Translations under genes and position numbers: made by a program
The notes under the pieces: generated by a model
The model's database searches: none
The model's input: only the letters and a program-made list of their open reading frames with translations
Told to the model about the DNA's origin: nothing
Part shown: piece after piece, positions 33,778 to 42,986 of the stretch
Layout of the letters: every line of letters begins with the position of its first letter
Position numbering within the stretch: the first letter of the stretch is position 1
Assembly (NCBI GenBank): GCA_963811265.1
Contig: CAWEQS010000025.1
Location: 1-64,000, forward strand
Direction: 5' to 3'
Length of the DNA: 64,000 bases
Source of the DNA: JAOUJD01 sp963811265
Lineage (GTDB): Bacteria; Pseudomonadota; Gammaproteobacteria; Burkholderiales; Burkholderiaceae_F

Positions 33778-34713
33778 ATGCTGATTCGACGTCCTTCCGA
33801 TCTGCCGCCGTCCGAGATCACGCCACGGGCCGTGTATGAAAGTCGCCGCCAACTGCTGAAGGCGGCGGTCGCTGCCGCGCTGGTGCCGGGATCCGCTTCG
33901 GCCCAGCAGAAGCTGCAGGCGCGGCCGGGCCCGTACCCGACGATGGAGCAGCCCACGCCTGCGAACCTCGTCACCAGCTACTGCAACTTCTATGAGTTCG
34001 GCACCGACAAGGAGGATCCGCCGCGCTTCGCACCGAAGATGCTGAAGACCCGGCCGTGGACCATCCAGGTGGACGGCGAGGTGAAGAAGGCGCAGGCCTT
34101 CGACATCGACGCGCTGATGAAACTCGCTCCCCTCGAGGAGCGTGTGTACCGCCTGCGATGCGTGGAGGCGTGGTCCGCGGTCGTCCCGTGGATCGGTTTC
34201 CCGCTGGCAGAGCTGATCAGGCGCGTGGAGCCCACTGGCAACGCCAGGTTCGTCGAGTTCGTGACACTTGCCGACAGGAAGCAGATGCCCGGCCTCGGGT
34301 CACGGGTGATCGACTGGCCGTACACCGAGGGCCTGCGGATCGACGAGGCCATGCACCCGCTGACGCTGCTGACGTTTGGAATGTACGGCGATGTGCTGCC
34401 GGCGCAGAACGGGGCTCCCGTGCGTGTCGTCGTGCCGTGGAAGTACGGCTTCAAGAGCGCCAAGTCGCTGGTGCGGATCCGCTTCGTCGAGAAACAGCCG
34501 GCGACCGCGTGGGAGAAGTCCAACCCGACCGAGTACGGCTTCTATTCGAACGTGAACCCCGGGCGCGATCACCCGCGCTGGAGCCAGCAGTCCGAGCGGC
34601 GCCTCGGCGAGGACGGGTTGTTCACGAAGCGTCGACCGACCCTGATGTTCAACGGCTACGCGGACCAGGTCGCGTCGCTGTACGCCGGCATGGACCTGAT
34701 GAAGCTCTACTGA
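33778..34713 (+). CDS. msrP: Periplasmic methionine sulfoxide reductase catalytic subunit (YedY)
   Basis: MsrP is a molybdopterin enzyme that repairs oxidised methionines in periplasmic proteins. It has 311 residues. A twin-arginine signal (SRRQLLKAAVAAAL, R23-R24) fits export with the cofactor folded. C128 in LRCVEAWS is the molybdenum ligand. The gene overlaps msrQ by one base (TGATG). Confidence 0.95.
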   Translation: MLIRRPSDLPPSEITPRAVYESRRQLLKAAVAAALVPGSASAQQKLQARPGPYPTMEQPTPANLVTSYCNFYEFGTDKEDPPRFAPKMLKTRPWTIQVDGEVKKAQAFDIDALMKLAPLEERVYRLRCVEAWSAVVPWIGFPLAELIRRVEPTGNARFVEFVTLADRKQMPGLGSRVIDWPYTEGLRIDEAMHPLTLLTFGMYGDVLPAQNGAPVRVVVPWKYGFKSAKSLVRIRFVEKQPATAWEKSNPTEYGFYSNVNPGRDHPRWSQQSERRLGEDGLFTKRRPTLMFNGYADQVASLYAGMDLMKLY

Positions 34714-35408
34714 TGCCGGGTGGCCCCTTCGCCGTGGTCCCGGCCGCATTGCCCCCGCGCGTGTTCATGGCGGTGCGTGCAGCGCTGTTCGCGCTGGCGC
34801 TGGTTCCGTTCGCCGAACTGGTGCGCCGCGGCTTCACCGGTGGCCTCGGCGCCAACCCGGTCGAGTTCGTGCTGCGCTGGCTGGGGACATGGACGCTCGT
34901 GGCCCTGCTGGCCACGCTGTCGATCACGCCGCTGCGCTGGTTGACCGGGTGGGCCTGGCTGATCCGCCTGCGGCGGATGCTCGGCCTCTACGCCTTCTTC
35001 TACGGCACCCTGCACGTGACCTCGTATGTCTGGATCGACCACTTCTTCAACTGGGCGGAGATCGTGGGCGACATCGCCAAGCGGCCGTATCTCACCTTCG
35101 GCTTCGTCGCGTACGTGTTGATGATTCCGCTGGCCATCACGTCGACGAATGCGATGGTGCGGCGACTGGGCGGACGCAACTGGCAGCGACTGCACCGGAT
35201 CGTGTACCTGGTTGCGGTGCTCGGGGTGCTGCACTACTGGTATCACAAGCTCGCCAAGAACGACCTCGAGACGCCGACGATCTACGCGCTCGCGCTTGGA
35301 GCGCTGCTTGGAGTGCGCCTGCTGCGGTGGGCGGGCCGGCGCGGCGTGCCCCTGCCGACGTCGCCGAGCAGGCGTCAGGGCAGGCGCGACTCGCCGGCGA
35401 AGAGCTGA
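34713..35408 (+). CDS. msrQ: Heme-binding membrane subunit of the methionine sulfoxide reductase system (YedZ)
   Basis: MsrQ is a cytochrome b-type membrane protein that passes electrons to MsrP. It has 231 residues and about six membrane helices. Likely heme histidines lie in GTLHVTSY, RLHRIVYL and VLHYWYH. The last 34 bp overlap the 3' end of lysA on the other strand, so the two genes share sequence tail to tail. Confidence 0.93.
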   Translation: MPGGPFAVVPAALPPRVFMAVRAALFALALVPFAELVRRGFTGGLGANPVEFVLRWLGTWTLVALLATLSITPLRWLTGWAWLIRLRRMLGLYAFFYGTLHVTSYVWIDHFFNWAEIVGDIAKRPYLTFGFVAYVLMIPLAITSTNAMVRRLGGRNWQRLHRIVYLVAVLGVLHYWYHKLAKNDLETPTIYALALGALLGVRLLRWAGRRGVPLPTSPSRRQGRRDSPAKS

Positions 35409-36649
35409 GCAGGCTGCTCGCGCGCTCTCACCAGGAACGCCCGGCCACCATCCACCATCACCTCGGCGGCGCGACCGCGGGTGTTGTAGTTGGAACTCAT
35501 CGTCATGCCATACGCACCGGCGCTCGTGACGGCCAGCAGATCGCCGGGGTGCACTGCGAGGAGGCGATCGCGCGCCAGCCAGTCGCCGGACTCGCACACC
35601 GGCCCGACGACGTCATAGGCAACCGGCGCATCCGCGCGCGGCGCGACCGGCACGACGCCCATCCAGGCGTCGTACATGGCCGGCCGCGCCAGGTCGTTCA
35701 TCGCGGCATCGACGATCGCGAAGTTCTTCGTCTCCCCGTGCTTCAGGTACTCGATGCGTGTCAGCAGAACGCCCGCGTTGCCGACGATCGACCGGCCCGG
35801 CTCGAACATCACGGTCTTCGCGCCGTGTCCGCGGCGGTCGACGTGGGCGAGCAGCACCTGCACCAGTCCCTCGGTGGCCGGCGGCACTTCGTCGTCGTAG
35901 CGGATGCCCAGTCCGCCGCCGAAGTCGATGTGATGCAGTGGAATGCCATCCCGTGCCAGGGCATCGACGACGTCGAGCACGCGATCGGCCGCGTCGATGT
36001 ACGGGTCGATGTCGGTGATCTGCGAGCCTATGTGGCAGTCGATGCCGACGATCTCGATGCCGGCCCGGCCTGCGGCGTCACGGTACAGGGGCAGCGTGTC
36101 GGCGTAGGCCACGCCGAACTTGTTGTTCTTGAGTCCGGTGGAAATGTACGGGTGAGTGCCCGCGTCCACGTCAGGATTCACTCGGACCGAGATCCGCGCG
36201 CGCGTGCCGAGCCGACGAGCCACGGTGTCGATGCGTTCGAGTTCGGGCGCGGACTCGATGTTGAAGCAAAGGATCCCGGCTGCGAGCGCCCGCTCGATTT
36301 CGGCTTCGCCCTTGCCCACGCCTGAAAACACGGTCTTTCCCGGGTCGGCGCCGGCCGCGAGCACCCGCTCCAGTTCGCCCCCGGACACGATGTCGAAGCC
36401 CGCGCCACGCCGGGCGAGGATGTCGATGACGGCCAGATTCGAATTGGCCTTCATCGCGTAGCAGACCAGCGCTTCGCGGCCGCGCAGCGCCACGGCGTAA
36501 CGGTCGAAGGCGCGCTCGATCGCGCGCCGCGAGTACACATAGAGCGGGGTGCCGAAGCGCTCCGCGAGGTGCGCGAGAGGAAGGTCCTCGCTGTGCAGTT
36601 GTCCGTCGCGGAAGCCGAACCCGTCGCTGTCGGGCAGCGTGGGCGTCAT
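35375..36649 (-). CDS. lysA: Diaminopimelate decarboxylase
   Basis: LysA makes lysine from meso-diaminopimelate. It has 424 residues. The PLP lysine is K67 in CYAMKANS. The glycine loop IDFGGGLGI, EPGRSIVGN and the catalytic-cysteine segment VCESGDWLA are all present. Its ATG overlaps the lptM stop (ATGA). The lptM-lysA pair divergent from cyaY is a common proteobacterial arrangement. Confidence 0.97.
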   Translation of the reverse strand: MTPTLPDSDGFGFRDGQLHSEDLPLAHLAERFGTPLYVYSRRAIERAFDRYAVALRGREALVCYAMKANSNLAVIDILARRGAGFDIVSGGELERVLAAGADPGKTVFSGVGKGEAEIERALAAGILCFNIESAPELERIDTVARRLGTRARISVRVNPDVDAGTHPYISTGLKNNKFGVAYADTLPLYRDAAGRAGIEIVGIDCHIGSQITDIDPYIDAADRVLDVVDALARDGIPLHHIDFGGGLGIRYDDEVPPATEGLVQVLLAHVDRRGHGAKTVMFEPGRSIVGNAGVLLTRIEYLKHGETKNFAIVDAAMNDLARPAMYDAWMGVVPVAPRADAPVAYDVVGPVCESGDWLARDRLLAVHPGDLLAVTSAGAYGMTMSSNYNTRGRAAEVMVDGGRAFLVRAREQPAQLFAGESRLP

Positions 36650-36840
36650 TTCTTTTCGTTCGTCGCGGGGACGTCAGGGAAGGAACGATCCGCGGGACGG
36701 GAAGGCGCCGAGGCAGGTGAAGGCGCTTTCGACTGCGGCGCGGCTGGCGGCGGAGGGAGATACAGTGGTCCCTTCTGTCCGCATGCCGAGAGGGCGACGA
36801 CGCACGCGGCCGCTAGAATCGTTCCACGGATCAATCGCAT
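36646..36840 (-). CDS. lptM: LPS translocon maturation chaperone LptM (lipoprotein)
   Basis: LptM (YifL) is a small outer-membrane lipoprotein that helps LptD assembly. The 64-residue product has a signal peptide and the lipobox LSAC at C20. It is followed at once by GQKGPLYLP, the family's conserved block, and then by a Pro/Ala/Ser tail. It overlaps lysA by four bases. Confidence 0.9.
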   Translation of the reverse strand: MRLIRGTILAAACVVALSACGQKGPLYLPPPPAAPQSKAPSPASAPSRPADRSFPDVPATNEKK

Positions 36841-36855
36841 GCCGACGACTCTAAC

Positions 36856-37176
36856 ATGACGGAAACCGAGTTCCTCCAGCGCGCCGAGCAGGCGATGGGC
36901 GCCATCGAGCGCGCGGTCGACGCCACCGGCGCGGACATCGAATCCTCGCGCAGCGGCAACGTGCTGACGCTCGAACTCGGCGACGGCTCCAAGGTGGTGA
37001 TCAACAGCCAGGCGCCGATGCAGCAGATGTGGGTCGCCGGAAGGAACGGCGCTTTCCACTACGCCTGGCGTGACGGCGCCTGGCGCGACACGCGCGATGG
37101 CTCGGAGCTCTTCGCGGCGCTGTCGCGGCTGGTGTCCGTCCAGGGCGGTGAGCCCGTGGTGCTCGGTCCGGGCTGA
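36856..37176 (+). CDS. cyaY: Iron-sulfur cluster assembly frataxin homolog CyaY
   Basis: CyaY is the bacterial frataxin that regulates iron delivery to IscS. It has 106 residues, as expected, with acidic helix 1 and the conserved NSQAPMQQMWVAGRNGAFHY sheet. It is divergent from lptM with a 15-bp gap. A TAGAAT -10 element at 36814-36819, inside lptM, may drive it. Confidence 0.95.
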   Translation: MTETEFLQRAEQAMGAIERAVDATGADIESSRSGNVLTLELGDGSKVVINSQAPMQQMWVAGRNGAFHYAWRDGAWRDTRDGSELFAALSRLVSVQGGEPVVLGPG

Positions 37177-37181
37177 AGCGA

Positions 37182-39554
37182 TCAGAAGATCTGGTCGCGA
37201 ACCGTGTCGCGCTTGGCGCGTTCCTCGACCGGCATCGCTTCGTCCAGGCCCACGCTCGCCACACCCTGGCCGGGCTGGTGCTCGACGAAGTAGACCTCGC
37301 CGCCGAGCTGGACCACGCCCGGCGGCATTTCTCGCACGGTCTCGGGGACCCCGGACAGCGCCTTCGACATGTACGAAATCCAGATCGGCAGCGCCAGGCC
37401 GCCGCCGGTCTCGCGCTCGCCCAGCGGGCGCGGCTGGTCGAACCCGAGCCAGCTGACCGCGACCAGGTCTCCGCCGTAGCCCGCGAACCACGCGTCGTGC
37501 GAATCGTTCGTCGTTCCGGTCTTGCCGGCGATGTCCGAGCGCTTCAGCGTTGCGCCGGCGCGCGCGGCGGTGCCGTAGCGCGCGACGTCCTTCAAGAGGC
37601 TGTCCATCACGAACGCGTTGCGCGCGTCGAGCGCGCGATTGGCTTCGTCTCCGGCCACTAGAGGCTTGCCTTCCATCAGCGTCTTGCCGCTGCTGTCGGT
37701 CACCCTGGTGATGAGGTACGGGTTCACGCGGTACCCGCCGTTGGCGAAGACGCCATAGGCGCTCAGCATCTGCCAGGGCGTCACGGAACCCGCGCCGAGC
37801 GCCATCGTCAGGTAGGCCGGGTGCTTGTCGGCGTCGAAGCCGAAGCGGGTCACCCAGTCGCGCGCATAGGCCGGGCCGATCGCCTGCAGGATCCGGATCG
37901 ACACGAGGTTCTTCGACTTGGCGAGTCCCTGCCGCAGCCGCAGCGGGCCCTCGAACTTGCCGTCGTAGTTCTTCGGCTCCCACGCCTGCCCGCCGGTCAG
38001 GGCCGGGTCGATCGAGATGGGTGCGTCGTTGATCAGCGTGCTCGGCATGAAACCGCGCTCGAGCGACGCGGAGTAGATGAACGGCTTGAAGCTCGATCCC
38101 GGCTGGCGCCACGCCTGCGTGACGTGGTTGAACTTGTTCAGGTTGAAGTCGAATCCGCCGACGAGCGCCCGCACGGCGCCATCCTTCGAGCTCGCCGCGA
38201 CGAACGCTGCTTCCACCTGCGGCAGCTGGGTGATCTCCCACACGCCCTTGTCGTTGCGTGACAGCCGCACCACGGCGCCGGGGACGATCTTGCGGTTCGG
38301 CTGCGCCTTCGGGGACAGCGACGGCGCGACGAACTTCAGTCCGTCGCTCTTGATGTCGAGCGTCGCACCGCCCTGGACGGCAACCCGGACGCTGCCCTGT
38401 TCGACTTCGAGCACCACCGCGGGCAGCAGGTTGGGGCTCTCGATCGCCTCGACGAGCGCGTCCTCGATGCGCTGTTCGCGGACGTTCGCGTCGTTGCCGA
38501 GCTCGATGAACGATTCCGGTCCTCGGTAGCCGTACTTGCGGTCGTAGTCGAGCACGGCCTTGCGCAGCGCCGCGTACGCGACCTCCTGGTCGTCCTTGCG
38601 AAGCGTCGTCGTGACGTTCAGGCCGCGCGTGTACGTTTCGCTGCCGAATACGTCGAACACCAGCTGGCGGGCAAGTTCCGCGGCGAACTCCGCGTGCAGT
38701 CGCAGGCGCGGACCCTCCGGGCTTTCCAGGGATGTCTGCCGCGGCCGGAGTTCCTGCAGCACCGCTTCGTCGTGGGTTGCCTTGTCGATGTATCCCAGCT
38801 GCAGCATCCGGGACAGGACGTACTGTTGCCGCGCCTTCGCGCGCTTCGGATTGACGAACGGGTTGAAGGCGCTGGGCGCCACCGGCAGGCCGGCCAGCGT
38901 CGCCATCTCCGCCACCGTGAGGTCCTTCGCCTTCTTGCCGAAATAGACCTGCGACGCCGCAGAGAAACCGTACGCGCGCTGGCCGAGGAAGATCTGGTTG
39001 GCGTAGACCTCGAAGATCCGGTCCTTCGACAGCGACGACTCGATCTTGTAGGCGAGCGCGATCTCGTACATCTTGCGCACGTAGCTGCGCTCGGAACTGA
39101 GGAAGAAGTTCCTTGCGACCTGCATCGTGATGGTGCTGCCGCCCTGGCCGCGCTTGCCAGACACGAAGTTCGAGACGGCGGCGCGCATCAGGCCGGTGTA
39201 GTCGACTCCACGATGCTGATAGAAGGCGTCGTCCTCCGCGGCGAGGATGGCCTTCTTCATTGTGTCGGGGATTTCGCTGAAGGGCAGGAAGTCTCGCCGC
39301 TCCTCTCCGAACTCGCCGATCAGGACGCCGTCCGCAGTCCACACGCGCAGCGGAATCTTCGGGCGATAGTCGGTCAGCGCATCGATCGGCGGCAGGTTCG
39401 AGTAGACGATCGCGAAGACGAGCAGCAGCAGGAAGATGCCCGCCAGGGCGCCGCCGCCGATCAGCAGGGCAAGGCTGCCCGCCGCCCGCAGGACCCACGG
39501 GCGCTGACGGGACGAGGATTGTTCGTGTTGCGGACCCGGATCGGGAGAAGGCAC
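37182..39554 (-). CDS. mrcA: Penicillin-binding protein 1a (bifunctional transglycosylase/transpeptidase)
   Basis: PBP1a polymerises and cross-links peptidoglycan. It has 790 residues from a GTG at 39554. One N-terminal membrane helix (about 25-50) is followed by the glycosyltransferase with AAEDDAFYQHRGVDY and GQGGSTITMQVARNFF. The transpeptidase motifs are SSFK, SKN and KTGT. It is divergent from pilM, the usual ponA/pilMNOPQ arrangement, and ends 5 bp from cyaY. Confidence 0.96.
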   Translation of the reverse strand: MPSPDPGPQHEQSSSRQRPWVLRAAGSLALLIGGGALAGIFLLLLVFAIVYSNLPPIDALTDYRPKIPLRVWTADGVLIGEFGEERRDFLPFSEIPDTMKKAILAAEDDAFYQHRGVDYTGLMRAAVSNFVSGKRGQGGSTITMQVARNFFLSSERSYVRKMYEIALAYKIESSLSKDRIFEVYANQIFLGQRAYGFSAASQVYFGKKAKDLTVAEMATLAGLPVAPSAFNPFVNPKRAKARQQYVLSRMLQLGYIDKATHDEAVLQELRPRQTSLESPEGPRLRLHAEFAAELARQLVFDVFGSETYTRGLNVTTTLRKDDQEVAYAALRKAVLDYDRKYGYRGPESFIELGNDANVREQRIEDALVEAIESPNLLPAVVLEVEQGSVRVAVQGGATLDIKSDGLKFVAPSLSPKAQPNRKIVPGAVVRLSRNDKGVWEITQLPQVEAAFVAASSKDGAVRALVGGFDFNLNKFNHVTQAWRQPGSSFKPFIYSASLERGFMPSTLINDAPISIDPALTGGQAWEPKNYDGKFEGPLRLRQGLAKSKNLVSIRILQAIGPAYARDWVTRFGFDADKHPAYLTMALGAGSVTPWQMLSAYGVFANGGYRVNPYLITRVTDSSGKTLMEGKPLVAGDEANRALDARNAFVMDSLLKDVARYGTAARAGATLKRSDIAGKTGTTNDSHDAWFAGYGGDLVAVSWLGFDQPRPLGERETGGGLALPIWISYMSKALSGVPETVREMPPGVVQLGGEVYFVEHQPGQGVASVGLDEAMPVEERAKRDTVRDQIF

Positions 39555-39752
39555 GTCGGCGCGGTTACTGCAGGGGAAACTAGACGTGTGAGCGGCCGCT
39601 TTTTTGCGCTTCGCTGCACAGGGACTCGTGGATTATGTCACTCAAGGCATGTGCGCACGGCAGCAAGGTGCGTAGCGAAGTTGGATGCCCCTCGGCTTCA
39701 ATCGTTCGTTGTTTATCCCTCAAAGAGGGCACGGTTAGGCTGAATGCGGGGC

Positions 39753-39782
39753 TTGTGTGCGTTTTGCTTATGTTGCTAGGAT
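39753..39782 (+). promoter_or_regulatory. Candidate promoter of pilMNOPQ in the mrcA-pilM gap
   Basis: TTGTGT (39753-39758) and TAGGAT (39777-39782) are 18 bp apart, giving a leader of about 160 nt. The 392-bp gap (39555-39946) is visibly more AT-rich than the genes around it and holds no convincing gene. The frames open across it match nothing I recognise. A minus-strand CATAAT near 39640 could be a -10 for mrcA, but it has no good -35. Confidence 0.45.
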
Positions 39783-39946
39783 CTCAAGTACCGTCCGACA
39801 AAAACGCGGTAAACGCTCGAAAGATAAGGAAAAACGGGTGTCGTTGCGACCGCGAAGTGGGGTTGGGGATACCCGGTCCATCGGACGCGCTTGGGACGCC
39901 CCTTTGAGCACGAATTCGAGCTTGGACCGTTGTTGGGAGCGTCACC

Positions 39947-41023
39947 TTGGCTTTTGACCTGCCGTTTTCGCCTAAAACGCCGCCGCTGATCGGACTCGAC
40001 ATCGGGTCGTCCAGCGTCAAGATCGTCGAACTGTCGGAAGCCGGCAAGGGCGTGATGCGCCTCGAGCGCTATGCGATCGAGCCGCTCCCCCGCGGTGCGG
40101 TGGTCGACGGCAACATCGACAAGATAGAAGTCGTCGCCGACGCCGTGAAGCGCGCCTGGCGCAAGGCCGGTGGCAAGGTGCGCAACGCCGCGATGGCATT
40201 GCCGGCCTCCGCGGTGATCACCAAACGCATCGCTCTGCCCGCGAACCTGCGAGAGGAAGAACTCGAGATGCAGGTCGAGAGCGAAGCGAACCAGTACATC
40301 CCGTTCGCGCTCGACGAGGTCAGCCTCGACTTCCAGGTGCTGGGGCCGATCCCCAATGCGCCTGACGATGTCGAAGTCCTGATCGCTGCGTCCCGTAAAG
40401 AGAAGGTCGAGGACCGCATCGCGGTTGCGCAGGCGGCCGGCCTGAAGCCCGTGGTCGTCGATGTGGAGTCATACGCTTCGCGCGCGGCGATCGAGCGCCT
40501 GGTGCAGCAGCTGCCGAATGGCGGCGAGGGCCTGGTCATCGCGGTCTTCTACATCGGCGCGAACACGACGAGCGTCACCGTGATGCACGACGGCGAGACG
40601 ATCTACGAACGCGAGCAGCCCTTCGGCGGGCAGCAGCTGACCGGCGACATTTCGCGCACCTACGGCATCCCGACCGAGGAAGCGGAACAGAAGAAGCGAA
40701 GCGGCGACCTGCCAGCGGATTACGAAACGGTGGTCCTCAAGCCGTTCATCGACACCACCAGCACGGAGATCACGCGTGCACTGCAGTTCTTCTTCACGTC
40801 GACGCCTTACAGCCGGGTCGACCAGATCATGCTGGCCGGCGGCTCGGCCGTGGTGAGTGGCCTCGCCGACGCGCTGATGGAGCGCTCGCAGGTGCCGACG
40901 TCGGTCATCTCTCCGTTCAAGGGCATGGAAGTGTCGCCGAACATCCGTGACAAGCAGCTGCGCATGGACGCGCCGGCGCTCCTGACGCCTTGCGGACTGG
41001 CGATGCGGAGGTTCGACAAATGA
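39947..41023 (+). CDS. pilM: Type IV pilus inner-membrane platform protein PilM
   Basis: PilM is an actin-like cytoplasmic protein that binds the N-terminus of PilN. It has 358 residues. The phosphate-1 motif GLDIGSSSVKIVEL is near residue 16, and AGGSAVVSGL is the adenosine motif. The start is TTG with GGGAG eight bases before it; no ATG fits. It overlaps pilN by four bases. Confidence 0.96.
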   Translation: MAFDLPFSPKTPPLIGLDIGSSSVKIVELSEAGKGVMRLERYAIEPLPRGAVVDGNIDKIEVVADAVKRAWRKAGGKVRNAAMALPASAVITKRIALPANLREEELEMQVESEANQYIPFALDEVSLDFQVLGPIPNAPDDVEVLIAASRKEKVEDRIAVAQAAGLKPVVVDVESYASRAAIERLVQQLPNGGEGLVIAVFYIGANTTSVTVMHDGETIYEREQPFGGQQLTGDISRTYGIPTEEAEQKKRSGDLPADYETVVLKPFIDTTSTEITRALQFFFTSTPYSRVDQIMLAGGSAVVSGLADALMERSQVPTSVISPFKGMEVSPNIRDKQLRMDAPALLTPCGLAMRRFDK

Positions 41024-41754
41024 CCCCACGCATCAATCTGTTGCCGCACCGCGAGGCGCGGCGTGAACTCAAGAAGAAGGTCTTCTGGGCAGCGACGGCC
41101 CTGTCCTTCGTCGCCGGCCTGGTGATGATCGGGCTCGTATGGTCGATCCTGCAGGGCTACATCTCCAACCAGCAGGGACGCAACGAGTTCATTCGCAGCG
41201 AGAACAGGAAGCTGGACAGCCAGATCAAGGAAATCGCCACGCTGCGCCAGGAAATCGAAGGCCTGCGTGCACGCCAGCGCGCGGTGGAAGACCTGCAGGC
41301 CGATCGCAACCTGCCCGTGTACCTGCTCGACGAACTGGTGAAGCAGGTGCCGGAAGGCATCTACCTGCGCTCCATCAAGCAGGAGGACCGCAAGGTCAAT
41401 GTCGGCGGATGGGCCACTTCGAACGAGCGTGTGTCCGAGTTCCTGCGCAACCTCCAGAACAACTCTCGCGTTCTCGAGAAGCCCGAGCTCATCGAGATCA
41501 AGGTTGCGCCGCAGGGCCCCGCCGGCGTGAATCGGCGCGTCTTCGAGTTCGCGCTGAACTTCACGTTGAAGCCGACGCCGGAGCGGACGCAGATGCAGCA
41601 GCAGGCGGACGCCGCCAAGATGGGCACGCCGGTTCGAGCGGCTGGCGCACCGGTTGCGACCCCCACGTCCGCACCCGCGACGACGCCAGCGCCGACTCCG
41701 GCCGTCGCCACCCCAACGCCGTCGTCGCCGGTTGGCGCGGCTCCGAAGAAATAG
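41020..41754 (+). CDS. pilN: Type IV pilus assembly protein PilN
   Basis: PilN is a single-span inner-membrane protein. The ATG at 41020 overlaps the pilM stop and gives 244 residues. INLLPHREARR at the N-terminus is the PilM-binding motif. One membrane helix (about 21-45) and a coiled coil (about 50-95) follow. The C-terminal 45 residues are a Pro/Ala/Thr linker-like tail longer than is typical. Confidence 0.95.
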   Translation: MTPRINLLPHREARRELKKKVFWAATALSFVAGLVMIGLVWSILQGYISNQQGRNEFIRSENRKLDSQIKEIATLRQEIEGLRARQRAVEDLQADRNLPVYLLDELVKQVPEGIYLRSIKQEDRKVNVGGWATSNERVSEFLRNLQNNSRVLEKPELIEIKVAPQGPAGVNRRVFEFALNFTLKPTPERTQMQQQADAAKMGTPVRAAGAPVATPTSAPATTPAPTPAVATPTPSSPVGAAPKK

Positions 41755-41772
41755 AGCGGGAACGAGGCAACG

Positions 41773-42417
41773 ATGGCAAGCAGTCGTGATCTTCTCTCCG
41801 AGTTCCGCGGCCTGACGCTGGACAACGTCGGCGCCTGGCCGATGGTTCCGCGCGTCGCGCTGTGGTTGTTCGTCGTCGCCGCGTGCGCGGTCGGCGGCTG
41901 GTTCGGCCTCTGGAGCGGCCAGAAGGAGCAGCTCGAGCAGCTGCAGTCCGAGGAAGTCAAGCTCAAGGAGGAGTACCGGAGCAAGCTGCAGCAGGCGATC
42001 AACCTGGACGAACTGCGCAAGCAGCGCGAGCAGGTGAGCCAGTTCGTCCTGACGCTCGAGAAGCAGTTGCCGAGCAAGTCCGAGATGGACGCACTGCTGT
42101 CGGACATCAACCAGGCGGGCGTCGGGCGTGGCCTCGACTTCGAACTGTTCCGCCCGGGCCAGACCAACGTGCGCGAGTACTACGCGGAACTGCCGATCGC
42201 CGTGAAGCTCGCCGGCAAGTACCACGACCTCGGCGCGTTCGCGAGCGACATTGCCAACCTGCCGCGCATCGTCACGTTGAACAACCTCAACGTCACGACG
42301 GGCCGCACCGGCAACCTGACCCTGGATGCCACGGCCAAGACCTATCGGTATCTGGACCCGGAAGAACTCGCCGCGCAGCGCAAGGCGAAGGAGCCGGCGA
42401 AAGGACCTGCCAAGTGA
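41773..42417 (+). CDS. pilO: Type IV pilus assembly protein PilO
   Basis: PilO pairs with PilN in the periplasm. It has 214 residues: a cytoplasmic start, one membrane helix (about 25-48), a Glu/Gln/Leu coiled coil (about 50-90) and a ferredoxin-like domain with YYAELPIAVKLAGKYHDLGA. Its stop overlaps the pilP GTG (GTGA). Confidence 0.95.
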   Translation: MASSRDLLSEFRGLTLDNVGAWPMVPRVALWLFVVAACAVGGWFGLWSGQKEQLEQLQSEEVKLKEEYRSKLQQAINLDELRKQREQVSQFVLTLEKQLPSKSEMDALLSDINQAGVGRGLDFELFRPGQTNVREYYAELPIAVKLAGKYHDLGAFASDIANLPRIVTLNNLNVTTGRTGNLTLDATAKTYRYLDPEELAAQRKAKEPAKGPAK

Positions 42418-42986
42418 ACTCCACGATCACTCCACTTCGCACCATCACCATGGCTGTCCTCGCCGCCCTCCTCGCGGGCTGCGGCGGCGGCGATGAAGCG
42501 GAACTCCGGGCCTGGATGGACGAGACGCGCAAGACCATGCGTCCGACGACCCAGCCCGTGCCGGAGCCCAAGCAGTTTTCGCCGTACGTCTACGAGGGCA
42601 AGGCGCTGATCGACCCGTTCGATCCGCAGAAGATGATCCTCGCCGTTGCCCGCCAGGCACAGGCGCGCGCCAGCGCGAGTGCCCTCAAGCCGGATCTCGA
42701 TCGCCGGCGAGAAGTGCTCGAGGGATATCCGCTGGACCAGCTGAAGATGGTTGGCACGCTGCGGCAGCAACGTAACAATGCGGCGTTGATCGACGTTGCC
42801 GGCCAGACGCATCTGGTCAAAGTCGGGAACTACATGGGACAGAATTTCGGCCTCGTCACGAAGATCACCGAAACAGAAGTTGAACTCAAGGAAATCGTCC
42901 AGGACGCTGCCGGCGAGTGGGTCGAACGGCCTTCGAAGCTGGAGTTGCAGGAGGCCGCAATGCGGCAGCAAGGGAGCAAGCGATGA
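42414..42986 (+). CDS. pilP: Type IV pilus assembly lipoprotein PilP
   Basis: PilP links the PilNO complex to the secretin PilQ. From the overlapping GTG it has 190 residues. The signal peptide ends in the lipobox LLAGC. GKALIDPFDPQK and the beta-domain LEGYPLDQLKMVGTL are typical. It overlaps pilQ by four bases. Confidence 0.95.
   Translation: MNSTITPLRTITMAVLAALLAGCGGGDEAELRAWMDETRKTMRPTTQPVPEPKQFSPYVYEGKALIDPFDPQKMILAVARQAQARASASALKPDLDRRREVLEGYPLDQLKMVGTLRQQRNNAALIDVAGQTHLVKVGNYMGQNFGLVTKITETEVELKEIVQDAAGEWVERPSKLELQEAAMRQQGSKR

Noticed and set aside
36646..39498. Long minus-strand frame that appears to fuse an Arg-rich protein to the LptM lipoprotein
   Set aside because: The upstream part is a shadow frame of mrcA and cyaY; only the last 64 codons form the real gene.
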